The notes beneath the pieces are model-generated. The model saw nothing but the letters and a program-made list of their open reading frames with translations, searched no databases and had not been told where the DNA came from. From positions 1,488,001-1,552,000 of the forward strand of contig CAWDUQ010000002.1 in the NCBI GenBank assembly GCA_963805495.1: 64,000 bases of DNA. Reading direction: 5' to 3'. The position numbers and the translations under genes are program-made. The first letter of the stretch is position 1, and each line of letters begins with the position of its first letter. The DNA comes from DAHUXD01 sp963805495. Lineage in GTDB: Bacteria; Acidobacteriota; Thermoanaerobaculia; UBA5066; Gp7-AA6. Shown one piece after another: positions 44,073-51,975 of this stretch.

Positions 44073-45050
44073 GCCGCAGCCCGTGGCGTCTCGGGGGTGA
44101 CGGCCGGGGCGGCCTTCGGCGTCCAGGCCTTCGCCTCCCGGGTGACGCTCCAGATCAGGAGCCTCGACAACGCATTGATGACGAGCGTGATCACGAAGAG
44201 CACGAGCCCGATTTCGATGAGCGCCGAGAGGTAGAGGTCGTCGGCCGCCTCCGTGAACTCGTTGGCGATGACGGCGGCCATGGTGTACTGGGGAGCGAAG
44301 AGCGAAGCCGAGACCTGCGGGTTGTTGCCGATGACCATCGTCACCGCCATCGTCTCGCCGATCGCCCGGCCGAACCCGAGGATGACGGCGCCGATGATTC
44401 CGGTCCGGCCAAAGCGCAGCGCCGCCTGGATGGCCTCCCACCGCGTCGCCCCGAGGGCATAGGCCGCTTCGCGCTGCGACGACGGGACCGCCCGAAGGAC
44501 CTCGCGCGCCACCGACGAGGTGAACGGAATGACCATGACGGCCAGGATCAATGCCGCCGCTCCCATCCCGACCCCGAGCGGCGGCCCCGAGAAGAGCGGG
44601 ATCTTCTTCATCCACGGCGGGGTGGCGACCTCGAGCTGGCGCACGATCGGGACGAGCACGAAGACTCCCCAGAGGCCGTAGACGATCGACGGAATCGCCG
44701 CGAGCAGCTCCGTGAGAAACGCGAGCGGCGTCCGCAGCCGGCGGTGGCGAGAGCTCCGACAGGAACACGGCGATTCCGAGAGCGATCGGCGTCGAGATGA
44801 GCATGGCGAGAAGGGACGAGTACAGCGTGCCCCAGATGAACGGCAGCGCGCCGAACTCGCCCGCGACGGGGTCCCAGATCTTTCCCGTCCAGAACCGGAA
44901 GCCGAACTTGGCGATCGAGAGGTTCGAGGTCCGATACAGCTCCCAGAAGATGCCGGCCACGAGCAGGACGACGAGGAATGCGAAGAAACCCGTCCCGAGC
45001 CGAAAGCCGCGGTCGTCGGCGCTCCGGCGCGGGGACGGGGTCTTCTTCAT
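44069..45050 (-). CDS. pstC: Phosphate ABC transporter permease PstC, interrupted by a 1-nt frameshift
   Basis: The first ~100 residues are in the frame starting at ATG 45050 (FRLGTGFFAFLVVLLVAGIFW, FGALPFIWGTLYSSLLAMLISTPIALGIAVFLSELS). The rest is one frame over: TPLAFLTELLAAIPSIVYGLWGVFVLVPIV, then SSQREAAYALGATRWEAIQAAL (EAA loop) and IGETMAVTMVIGNNPQV. The joint lies near 44743-44748, where removing one base restores the frame and a 326-aa PstC. All motifs are otherwise intact, so an indel error is as likely as a real mutation. Confidence 0.85.
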
Positions 45051-45071
45051 CGGACGCTTCGCGCTCGAGGC

Positions 45072-46085
45072 CTAGAGCTTGATCTTCTTGAGGGCTTCCA
45101 ACTCGAGCGCCACGACGTCGGCCGGCAGCGGCGCGTAGCCGAGGGTGGCGGCGTACTTCTGGCCTTCGGTCAGGGCCCAGCGCATGAACTCGTTCATGAT
45201 CCTGGCGCGCTGCTTGTCCCTGGGGTTCTCGAAGAAAAGCATCCACGTGAAGGACGAGATCGGATAGACGCCCTTGCCCGGAGCATTGGTGATCGAAACA
45301 CGGAAGTCCGGCGGCATGACCTTGCTCGCCGCGGCTGCGGCCGCGGTCACGGAGTCGAGGCTCGACTTCACGAACTCGCCGTCCGTGTTCCGAACGGATC
45401 CGTACGAGATCTTGTTCTGGATGGCGTAGATCAGCTCGACGTAGCCGAAGGCGCCCGGGGTCTGCTTGACGAGGCCGGCGACGCCCTCGTTGCCCTTTCC
45501 GCCGACCCCAACCGGCCAGTTGACGGAGGTCGCGACGCCGACCTTCTTCTTGAACTCCGGCGAGACCTTCGAGAGATAGTCGACGAAGATGTAGGTCGTT
45601 CCGGAGCCGTCCGAGCGGTGGGCCACGACAATGTCGGTGCCGGGCAGCGCGATGCCGGGGTTGATCGTCGCGATCGCCGGATCGTTCCACTTGTTGATCT
45701 TGCCGAGGATGATGTCGGCGATCACCGCCCCGGTGAATTTCAGGTCGGGGTCTCCCGGGAGGTTGTAGATCGGAACGACGCCGCCGAGGACCGTCGGCAG
45801 GTGCAGGATCCTTCCGGGCGCCGCCTGCATCTGGTCCGCCGTCATCGGGCCGTCGGAGGCCCCGAAGAAGACGGTCTGGTTCGAGAGCTGTCGGATCCCG
45901 CCGCCCGAACCGATCGATTGGTAGTTGATCTCGACATCGGGATGCAGCTTGTTGTACTCGGAAAACCACTTCGAATAGATCGGGTAGGGGAAAGTCGCCC
46001 CGGCGCCGTTGATCTGCTGCGCCAGCGCGGTGCCCGCGAAAAGGACGCCGCACGCCGCGGCGGCCAGCCATCGATGGAGTTTCAT
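45072..46085 (-). CDS. pstS: Phosphate-binding periplasmic protein PstS
   Basis: 337 aa from ATG 46085, with GAGGAGAAGG upstream; the longer in-frame ORF start is less likely. Signal peptide ends ALAQQ. PstS motifs: INGAGATFPYPIYSKWFSEY (about 22-41), GSGGGIRQLSNQTVFFGASDGPM, AHRSDGSGTTYIFVDYLSKVS, and WPVGVGGKGNEGVA. Binds phosphate for the PstCAB importer. The 11-bp repeats at 46117-46149 lie directly upstream. Confidence 0.97.
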   Translation of the reverse strand: MKLHRWLAAAACGVLFAGTALAQQINGAGATFPYPIYSKWFSEYNKLHPDVEINYQSIGSGGGIRQLSNQTVFFGASDGPMTADQMQAAPGRILHLPTVLGGVVPIYNLPGDPDLKFTGAVIADIILGKINKWNDPAIATINPGIALPGTDIVVAHRSDGSGTTYIFVDYLSKVSPEFKKKVGVATSVNWPVGVGGKGNEGVAGLVKQTPGAFGYVELIYAIQNKISYGSVRNTDGEFVKSSLDSVTAAAAAASKVMPPDFRVSITNAPGKGVYPISSFTWMLFFENPRDKQRARIMNEFMRWALTEGQKYAATLGYAPLPADVVALELEALKKIKL

Positions 46086-46116
46086 CGCTTCCTTCTCCTC
46101 GCTCGAAATGTGAAGC

Positions 46117-46149
46117 TTCCGCGTCAAATCCGCGTGAAGTTCGTATGAA
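46117..46149 (-). promoter_or_regulatory. PHO-box-like array upstream of pstS
   Basis: Three tandem 11-bp units on the minus strand: TTCATACGAAC (46149-46139), TTCACGCGGAT (46138-46128), TTGACGCGGAA (46127-46117). The shared pattern TTsAyrCGrA with an 11-bp period is that of PhoB/PhoP direct-repeat boxes. It ends 31 bases before the pstS ATG, directly after the porin stop. Confidence 0.55.
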
Positions 46150-47262
46150 TTAGAAGTTGAAGAGCGTGCTGACCGCGTAACGCTCCTCCGTCGGCCGGGA
46201 ATTGGGCGCCCCCGTGTACCGGATCTGCTCGAAGTTGAGCAGGACCGCCGCGGCGACCCCGCTCTTGGTCACCGGGAACCAGTAGGCCGGGCCCGCGATG
46301 ATCCGCTGCTTGCGCCCCGGCAACGCCTTGTCCGGGGTCACCCGGTCCCATCGGAGAAGCGCTTCGAGGCCGAACGTCGTGCGTGGCGTGGCCCAGACCG
46401 AATAGCCCTCCGACTCGACTTCCAGAGCCGAGGAGCTCCGCTGGTCCTTGTTGTTGTTGTACTGGAACCCGAAGTTGACGTACGGGTTCTCGAAGGTCGC
46501 CAGGAAGATCACGCGCTCCTTCTTCAGGTCCTTGAGGTAGTGGTCGCTGTCGTAGAAACCCGTCAGGCGCAGGCCCTTGAGGATCGGGACCTGGGGCAGC
46601 GGGCGCAGCGTGCCGCGGACCTGAAAGGACAGCTGGCTGTCGGCGTCCTGGGGCTTCGTGTAGCCGTCGCCGTTGTACACGCCGACGTGCACGTCGCCGT
46701 AGTTCGCCGGCACGTTCCAGTGAACGGACGCTCCCAGGTCGGAAGAGGTCAGGAAGCCTTCGCGGTCGGGAAAGATCGTGCCCTGGAAGCGGTACCGGTA
46801 GATGCCTTCCTCGAAATCGACGTACGGCGTCTGCTGCAGCCCGAGCCGCAGCCACGAGCCCTTCGTCGTGAAATCCGAGAAGTTCAGCTGTCCGTACGCG
46901 TATTTCAGGCGGTACGTCAGCGTATTCGTCAACCCCGGCACGTCCTGGCCCCCCACCTGCCCCACGCGAACGACGTCGGGTGTGATCCGGAAGTTGATCA
47001 GGTGGTTGATCTGGCCGGTGATGTTGATGTACGCGCGGGTGACGTTGAAGCCGTTGGGATGGACCTTGTCCCCCTGCGAGTTCGTCGCCGTGGGCTCGAG
47101 CTGATAGGTGTAGTCCGCGAAGATCGTGCCGCCGACGTTGACGGCCGGGGTGTCGTCCGGCGGCGTGTACCCGGCCGCGACGGTGACCTGGGCGCGCGCC
47201 GCGCCGCCCGAGAGCATCGCCGCGATCGCGCACGCGGTCAGGAATCCTGAAAGTCGTTTCAT
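46150..47262 (-). CDS. Phosphate-selective porin-like outer-membrane protein (OprO/OprP type)
   Basis: 370 aa from ATG 47262 (AGGAGGAG upstream). Signal peptide ends GGAARAQ. The mature protein alternates short beta strands (FADYTYQLEP, TRAYINITGQINHLINFRITPDVV, YRLKYAYGQLNFSDF, SWLRLGLQQTPYVDFEEGIYRYRFQG) and ends in the terminal aromatic F required for barrel insertion. The LGLQQTPYVDFEE/Y-R-Y-R-F pattern resembles phosphate-selective porins O and P. First gene of the Pho cluster. Confidence 0.8.
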   Translation of the reverse strand: MKRLSGFLTACAIAAMLSGGAARAQVTVAAGYTPPDDTPAVNVGGTIFADYTYQLEPTATNSQGDKVHPNGFNVTRAYINITGQINHLINFRITPDVVRVGQVGGQDVPGLTNTLTYRLKYAYGQLNFSDFTTKGSWLRLGLQQTPYVDFEEGIYRYRFQGTIFPDREGFLTSSDLGASVHWNVPANYGDVHVGVYNGDGYTKPQDADSQLSFQVRGTLRPLPQVPILKGLRLTGFYDSDHYLKDLKKERVIFLATFENPYVNFGFQYNNNKDQRSSSALEVESEGYSVWATPRTTFGLEALLRWDRVTPDKALPGRKQRIIAGPAYWFPVTKSGVAAAVLLNFEQIRYTGAPNSRPTEERYAVSTLFNF

Positions 47263-47302
47263 GAGTGCAACTCCTCCTCTATTGACCCGCGAGTTGTAAA
47301 GG

Positions 47303-47335
47303 CGTCGGGTCAACGGGCAAGGAAGGTCGTGTAAA
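47303..47335 (-). promoter_or_regulatory. Possible PHO box upstream of the porin gene
   Basis: 11-bp-phased units on the minus strand TTTACACGACC (47335-47325), TTCCTTGCCCG (47324-47314), TTGACCCGACG (47313-47303), then CCTTTACAACT. Only the first and third fit the pstS pattern well. The position is suitable for a promoter of the phosphate-porin gene. Confidence 0.3.
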
Positions 47336-47375
47336 TTCGGATCGAGGGCTCACGGCGGTCGAGTCCATCGGCGGG

Positions 47376-48092
47376 CTACGGCGCGAAAGTCGCTTCGATG
47401 ATCGTTTCGGCGATCCCGGATCGCTTCCAGTCGATGATCTCGTCGGCGGTCAGCGGCGCGGCGAGCGGATGCGAGCGGACGTAGAGGCGAACTACGTCCG
47501 CGCCGACGCCCTCCTGCATCAGCGCGAGCACCTGCGCCTTGAGTTCGGCGGCATCCCGGGCCGGAGCCGACGTGGCAGGCGCCGGTGCCGGTGCCGCAGC
47601 GACCGGTGCCGCGGGCGCCGCCGGTGCCGGCTTCTTCTTCGCAAGGTCGATTCGGAACACGCTCGGCGAAGCCGGCGGAGGCGCCTCGGCCAGGGCCTGG
47701 AGCGCCGGCGCATTGCAGGCGTAGGATTCGAACTTGACCCGATACCAGCTCTGTGACCTGTCCATGCAGCCTGGAGACGTGTCCCCGACGGGACAGTCGA
47801 GCTTCATCAGATTCATGAACCGGTAGGACTGAACGTAGAGGACGTTGCCGCCGAGACTCGCCGTCCGATTGCGCTCGGTCCGATACGGATCGCTGATCTC
47901 GCGGTCTTCCTGCTGCTGATCGATCGGGCCGGAGCCTCCGAGCAGCTTGCAGCCCTCGGGAAGGGCCGGAGCGACCGCGTCGCGCTCGGCGAGCTCCGCC
48001 TGGTAGACCTTGACGTCCGCGCCCTGCGGCGTCAACGCGGCGCAGGCGAGGACGCCCGGGACGAGGACGAGCGCCAGAGTCGGTCTCTTCAT
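47376..48092 (-). CDS. DUF4156-like lipoprotein with extended C-terminus
   Basis: 238 aa. Lipobox region VPGVLACAAL puts the acylated Cys at about 17, followed by LTPQGADVKVY, which resembles the start of DUF4156/RcsF-type outer-membrane lipoproteins. Cys residues at about 48 (EGCKLLG), 101, 109 and 123 could form disulfides. Residues 150-185 are an Ala/Pro linker, and the C-terminus has a helical SHPLAAPLTADEIIDWKRSGIAETIIEA segment. Function unknown; probably envelope-associated. Confidence 0.65.
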   Translation of the reverse strand: MKRPTLALVLVPGVLACAALTPQGADVKVYQAELAERDAVAPALPEGCKLLGGSGPIDQQQEDREISDPYRTERNRTASLGGNVLYVQSYRFMNLMKLDCPVGDTSPGCMDRSQSWYRVKFESYACNAPALQALAEAPPPASPSVFRIDLAKKKPAPAAPAAPVAAAPAPAPATSAPARDAAELKAQVLALMQEGVGADVVRLYVRSHPLAAPLTADEIIDWKRSGIAETIIEATFAP

Positions 48093-48394
48093 CGAATCTC
48101 CTTCGCTGTTTTTCGGCCGATCCTACGCTCCCGGCCAGGCCGGGCGTCGCCCCCGGTCATGTATTCGGCGCCTGAAGCGGCACGCGGAGAATCGCTCGCG
48201 GACCGTGAAGGCCGGGGGCATCCGATGTAAATTTCGCGCGAAGGAGCCGCCGGCCCCGTAAGTCCTCCGTAAAAAAAGCGCCCCGACGGATCGGGGCAAG
48301 GTGGAGGGGTCGTGCGACGCGATTTCGTCGAATTCTCGGGTCGGGGGATGAAGACCGCGGGCAGGCCGCGTCAAATCTCGAGGCTGGTTACGCC
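48093..48394. other. Intergenic region between DUF4156-like and carH genes
   Basis: 302 bp with no credible gene. It holds the carH-side terminator (48271-48297) and, toward the lipoprotein gene, a minus-strand TTTACATCGGA followed 22 bases on by TTCACGGTCCG, weakly like PHO-box half-sites. The rest is unremarkable. Confidence 0.5.
48271..48297 (-). terminator. Intrinsic terminator downstream of carH
   Basis: Minus-strand stem GCCCCGA-TCCG-TCGGGGC (48297-48280) followed by GC and seven T (48277-48271). Located about 100 bp beyond the carH stop, so it would end that transcript before the lipoprotein gene. Confidence 0.8.
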
Positions 48395-49321
48395 CTACGC
48401 GCTCCGCGCGGCGAGTCGCCGCGACCAGTCGAAGAGGCCCTGAAGATCCTCGACGATGATGCAGCCGCCCGGGGGGTGGCTTCGCCTCGCCCCCTGCCCC
48501 CCGACGAGGATCGGGGTCCCCGCAGGCACCGCGCGGCGCAGCGCCGCGAGTTGATCGCGGGAGCCCGGACCCGCCGTCGAAGCGGAGATGCTGACGCCGA
48601 CGGCCGCGACACGGTCGGACCGCGCGGCTCCGGCGATCTCGCCGACCGGCGTGTCGGTGCCGAGCACGTGGGGCTCGAGTCCGCCGACGGCGACGACGAG
48701 CGCGGCCATCTGCAGCCCCAGGCCGTGGGTCTCGCCCGACAGCGTCGCGAGGGTGATGCGCGGTCCCGCGGCGGCCCGCTCGTAGGGCATGCGCACGGCG
48801 CGCAGCACGTCGCCGAGTCGCTCCGAGAAAAAATGCTCGTGGTGGATGCCGATCTCGCCGCGGGCCCAGGCGTCGCCGACCTCCTGGACCATCGGCACGG
48901 CCCGCAGCCGCAGAAACTCGACCGGCCCCAGCGTCGCCGCATCCGACAGAAGGGCGGAGGTCAGGCCGGCGGCATCGTGCCGGCGAACGAACCCCATCAG
49001 GCTCGCGACCGGAGCCAGCCTGCTCGCGTCGGAGCCGGTTGAGGCCCCGGCCTCGGTCAGAAGCGACTGGAGGCGAGGCTCCGGAAGCGGAACGACCTGG
49101 CCCGGGCGATGCCCGCGGGCGAGGGCCTCGGAGATCCGGCGAAGACGCTTCACGTCGCCCGTGCTGTAGAGGCGGTGCCCGGAGGGCTTTCGTTGCGGGA
49201 CCGGAAAACCGTACCGCTTCTGCCAGACGCGGAGCGTGTCGGGGGAGAATCCGGTCGCCTTCGCAACCGCGCCGATCGTCAGGCTCGGCTCGAACGCAGA
49301 GGGTGAGTGTTGGACGTCCAT
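48395..49321 (-). CDS. carH: MerR-family B12-dependent photoreceptor regulator (CarH type)
   Basis: 308 aa from ATG 49321, chosen because GGAGG lies just before it; a start four codons upstream overlaps that site. MerR helix-turn-helix at about 14-60 (LTIGAVAKATGFSPDTLRVWQKRYGFP). The C-terminal part is a cobalamin-binding module with both hallmarks of CarH: W-x9-E-H (Trp 152, Glu-His 162-163) and E-x-H-x-x-G (ETHGLG, 197-202). Such proteins repress carotenoid, photolyase or similar genes in the dark and release DNA on light-driven breakage of the adenosyl-cobalt bond. No carotenoid genes are visible nearby. Confidence 0.85.
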   Translation of the reverse strand: MDVQHSPSAFEPSLTIGAVAKATGFSPDTLRVWQKRYGFPVPQRKPSGHRLYSTGDVKRLRRISEALARGHRPGQVVPLPEPRLQSLLTEAGASTGSDASRLAPVASLMGFVRRHDAAGLTSALLSDAATLGPVEFLRLRAVPMVQEVGDAWARGEIGIHHEHFFSERLGDVLRAVRMPYERAAAGPRITLATLSGETHGLGLQMAALVVAVGGLEPHVLGTDTPVGEIAGAARSDRVAAVGVSISASTAGPGSRDQLAALRRAVPAGTPILVGGQGARRSHPPGGCIIVEDLQGLFDWSRRLAARSA

Positions 49322-49340
49322 CCAGGCCTCCATTCACACA

Positions 49341-49468
49341 TAAAACGTCTAGATATATATCTTGACATTATCGAAGCCCGATTTGTTCGCCTCTGCAAGG
49401 CTAAAACGTCGTAACGTACTGGAAATAATTGTATTAAGTATTACATTCGGGGGAACACATATCTAGAC
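49341..49468. promoter_or_regulatory. AT-rich carH/ppk divergent control region with repeats
   Basis: The only clearly AT-rich stretch of the window. Contains a direct repeat TAAAACGTC (49341-49349, 49402-49410), and a 10-bp inverted pair GTCTAGATAT (49347-49356) and ATATCTAGAC (49459-49468). On the minus strand TTGCAG and GATAAT are about 20 bp apart, the long spacer typical of MerR-regulated promoters. A plus TTGACA is at 49362. Likely operators of the CarH-type protein. Confidence 0.55.
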
Positions 49469-49551
49469 AATTGCGATTCAAGCTTCTCGAGAACCGCCTT
49501 CACACGTGCGCCGATCCGGGATGGTACCCTCCAACCCTCGATTCGACCTCG

Positions 49552-51975
49552 ATGAGCGAAGTCCATTACATCGGTGGGGGTCAGGCGCCGGACGACCGGC
49601 TCGAAGACCATTCGCTCTACTTCAACCGCGAGATTTCCTGGCTGGCGTTCAACCGCCGCGTGCTCGAGGAGGCGCTCGATCCGAGCTGGCCGATCTTCGA
49701 ACGCGTGAAGTTCCTGGCCATTTTCCACTCCAATCTCGACGAGTTCTTCATGATCCGCGTCTCGGGGCTCCACGAGCAGCTCGAGGCTTCCGTCGCCGAG
49801 CGGAGCGCCGACGGGCTCTCCGCGCCCGAGCAGCTGCAGGCGATCCGCGAGATCGTGGAACGTGACGCGGGCGAGGCGATGCGCCTCCTCCGCGAAGAGC
49901 TGCGACCGCGCCTCGCCGAAGCCGGCGTCCGGATCCTGTCCTGGGACGAGATCGAGCCCGAACGCCGCAAGGAGCTGTCGAGCTACTTCGAAAGCGTGGT
50001 CTTCCCGGTCCTGACGCCGCTCGCCTTCGATCCGGCGCACCCGTTTCCGTTCGTCTCCAACCTGTCGCTGTCGCTCGCCGTCGAGCTCAAGGACAAGAAG
50101 GAGAAGACGCCCGCGTTCGCCCGGGTCAAGGTTCCGGCCTCGCTCTCGCGTTTCGTGCCGGTGCCCGGCGCCGCGGGCAAGGCGCTCGAGTTCGTCCTTC
50201 TCGAGAAGCTCATCGAGGCCAACCTCGACCGCCTCTTCCCCGGCATGGAGATCCTCGGGTCGTCGGCCTTCCGGGTCACGCGCGACGCGGACATCGAGAT
50301 CCGGGAGGACGAAGCCGGCGATCTGCTCCGGAGCATGACCGATAACCTGCGGCGCCGCCGTTTCGGCGCGGCGATCCGTCTCGAGGTCGAAGACCGCTGC
50401 TCGGAGCACGTCCGGGAGCTCCTGCGCACGCAGCTCGAGCTCGACCCGGGCGACGTCTACGAGATCGCCGGCCCGCTCGGCGCCGCGGACCTGCTGTCCG
50501 TGCTGAAGCTCGACCTTCCGGCCCTCAAGGATGCGCCGTTCCTTCCGGTGTCGCGGGCCATCTTCGACCCGCCGGCCAACGTCTTCGACACGATCCGCAA
50601 GGCCGACGTCCTCCTGCACCACCCCTATGACGCGTTCGATCCGGTGTTGCGGTTTCTCGAGGCCGCGGCGGACGATCCCGAGGTGCTCGCGATCAAGATG
50701 ACCCTGTACCGCGTCGGCGCCGACTCGCCCGTCGTCACGGCCCTCGCCCGGGCGGCCGAGAACGGCAAACAGGTGGCCGTCCTCGTCGAGCTCAAGGCCC
50801 GCTTCGACGAGGAGAACAACATCCAGTGGGCGCGCTCGCTCGAGCGGGCCGGCGTCCACGTCGCCTATGGCGTCGAGGGCCTCAAGACCCACGCGAAGAT
50901 CGCCCTGGTCGTCCGGCGCGAGGGCACGACGATGCGGCGATACGTCCACGTGGGGACGGGCAACTACAACCGGCTGACGGCCCGCATCTATACCGACGTG
51001 GGCCTCTTCACCTCGCGCGCCGACTTCGGTCACGACGCCTCGGAGCTCTTCAACTTCCTGACGGGCTTCTCGAAGAAGACCCGTTACAAGCGTCTCTCGG
51101 TCGCCCCCTTCGCTCTCCACGACCGGGTCGTGGCCCTGATCGACCGGGAGGCCGAGAAGGCCCGCACGGGCAAGCCGGCCGCGATCGTCGCCAAGTTGAA
51201 CTCCCTCGTCGATGCAACCGTGATCCGTGCGCTCTACCGGGCCTCGCAGGCCGGCGTCACGATCGACCTGTCCGTCCGCGGCATCTGCTGCCTGCGGCCA
51301 GGCGTTGCGGGCGTCTCCGACGGGATCCGGGTCTCGAGCGTCGTCGGACGGTTTCTCGAGCACTCCCGCGCCTTCTCGTTCGGCGTCGGCGACGATGAGG
51401 AGATCTTCATCTCGAGCGCCGACTGGATGCCGCGCAACTTCTACCGCCGCGTCGAGCTCATGGCGCCGATCCTCGACGAGAAGGCCAAGGAGAAGATCCG
51501 GCAGGAGATCTTCGAGCCCATCCGCGCCGACAACTGCCGCGCCCGGGACCTCCAGAGCGACGGGACCTACGTCCGACGCCACCCGGCCGCCGGCGAGGCG
51601 CCAGTGGACACCCAGGGAATGCTCCTCGACCGCCTCGCTCGCCGCGGTCTCAAGGCCGTCCCGGCGCATCTAGCGGCTCACGCCGCCCGCCGCAGGATTT
51701 TCGTGTCGCGGCCGACCGTCACCGGCCGACCCCGCCATGCGACGGATCGACCGAACGCTCCGGCCCAGAAGACGGCCGCCGCACCCAGGTCCCGGACCGG
51801 CAGCAGGACGGCTTCACGCCAGGAGATGGGTTGTCCCGACGGCCGGGAGAGCAGGATCTCCATCGTCCACCGCGCGGCGAGCAGCGCTCCAGCCGCCCCA
51901 CGAAGTGCGGCGGACGGCGCCGCCATCGCCGCCAGGAACCAGGGCAGCGCGCTCGCGAGCATCTCGCCCGAGTAG
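49552..51975 (+). CDS. ppk1: Polyphosphate kinase 1, probable 3' frameshift
   Basis: PPK1 in all four domains up to about residue 700: N domain LYFNREISWLAFNRRVLEEA, SNLDEFFMIRVSG; head domain; catalytic C1/C2 with ELKARFDEENNIQWARSLE, GLKTHAKIALVVR (autophosphorylated His), HVGTGNYN, and DWMPRNFYRRVELMAPI. Makes polyphosphate from ATP. The in-frame stop is at 51973-51975, which adds ~100 low-complexity residues antisense to the GT21-like gene. In the next frame a TAG at 51671-51673 would end the protein normally, 4 bp from that gene, so a lost base near 51600-51665 is suspected. ATG 49552 chosen. Confidence 0.9.
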   Translation: MSEVHYIGGGQAPDDRLEDHSLYFNREISWLAFNRRVLEEALDPSWPIFERVKFLAIFHSNLDEFFMIRVSGLHEQLEASVAERSADGLSAPEQLQAIREIVERDAGEAMRLLREELRPRLAEAGVRILSWDEIEPERRKELSSYFESVVFPVLTPLAFDPAHPFPFVSNLSLSLAVELKDKKEKTPAFARVKVPASLSRFVPVPGAAGKALEFVLLEKLIEANLDRLFPGMEILGSSAFRVTRDADIEIREDEAGDLLRSMTDNLRRRRFGAAIRLEVEDRCSEHVRELLRTQLELDPGDVYEIAGPLGAADLLSVLKLDLPALKDAPFLPVSRAIFDPPANVFDTIRKADVLLHHPYDAFDPVLRFLEAAADDPEVLAIKMTLYRVGADSPVVTALARAAENGKQVAVLVELKARFDEENNIQWARSLERAGVHVAYGVEGLKTHAKIALVVRREGTTMRRYVHVGTGNYNRLTARIYTDVGLFTSRADFGHDASELFNFLTGFSKKTRYKRLSVAPFALHDRVVALIDREAEKARTGKPAAIVAKLNSLVDATVIRALYRASQAGVTIDLSVRGICCLRPGVAGVSDGIRVSSVVGRFLEHSRAFSFGVGDDEEIFISSADWMPRNFYRRVELMAPILDEKAKEKIRQEIFEPIRADNCRARDLQSDGTYVRRHPAAGEAPVDTQGMLLDRLARRGLKAVPAHLAAHAARRRIFVSRPTVTGRPRHATDRPNAPAQKTAAAPRSRTGSRTASRQEMGCPDGRESRISIVHRAASSAPAAPRSAADGAAIAARNQGSALASISPE

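Noticed and set aside
43224..45050. A real 608-aa PstC-PstA fusion
   Set aside because: The frame changes within pstC, and pstA has its own ATG overlapping the pstC stop; the long frame arises from the one-base insertion.
49441..51669. A 742-aa open frame antisense to ppk1
   Set aside because: Same reason: the PPK1 reading has all catalytic motifs, and the antisense frame is an Asp/Glu/Arg-rich shadow.
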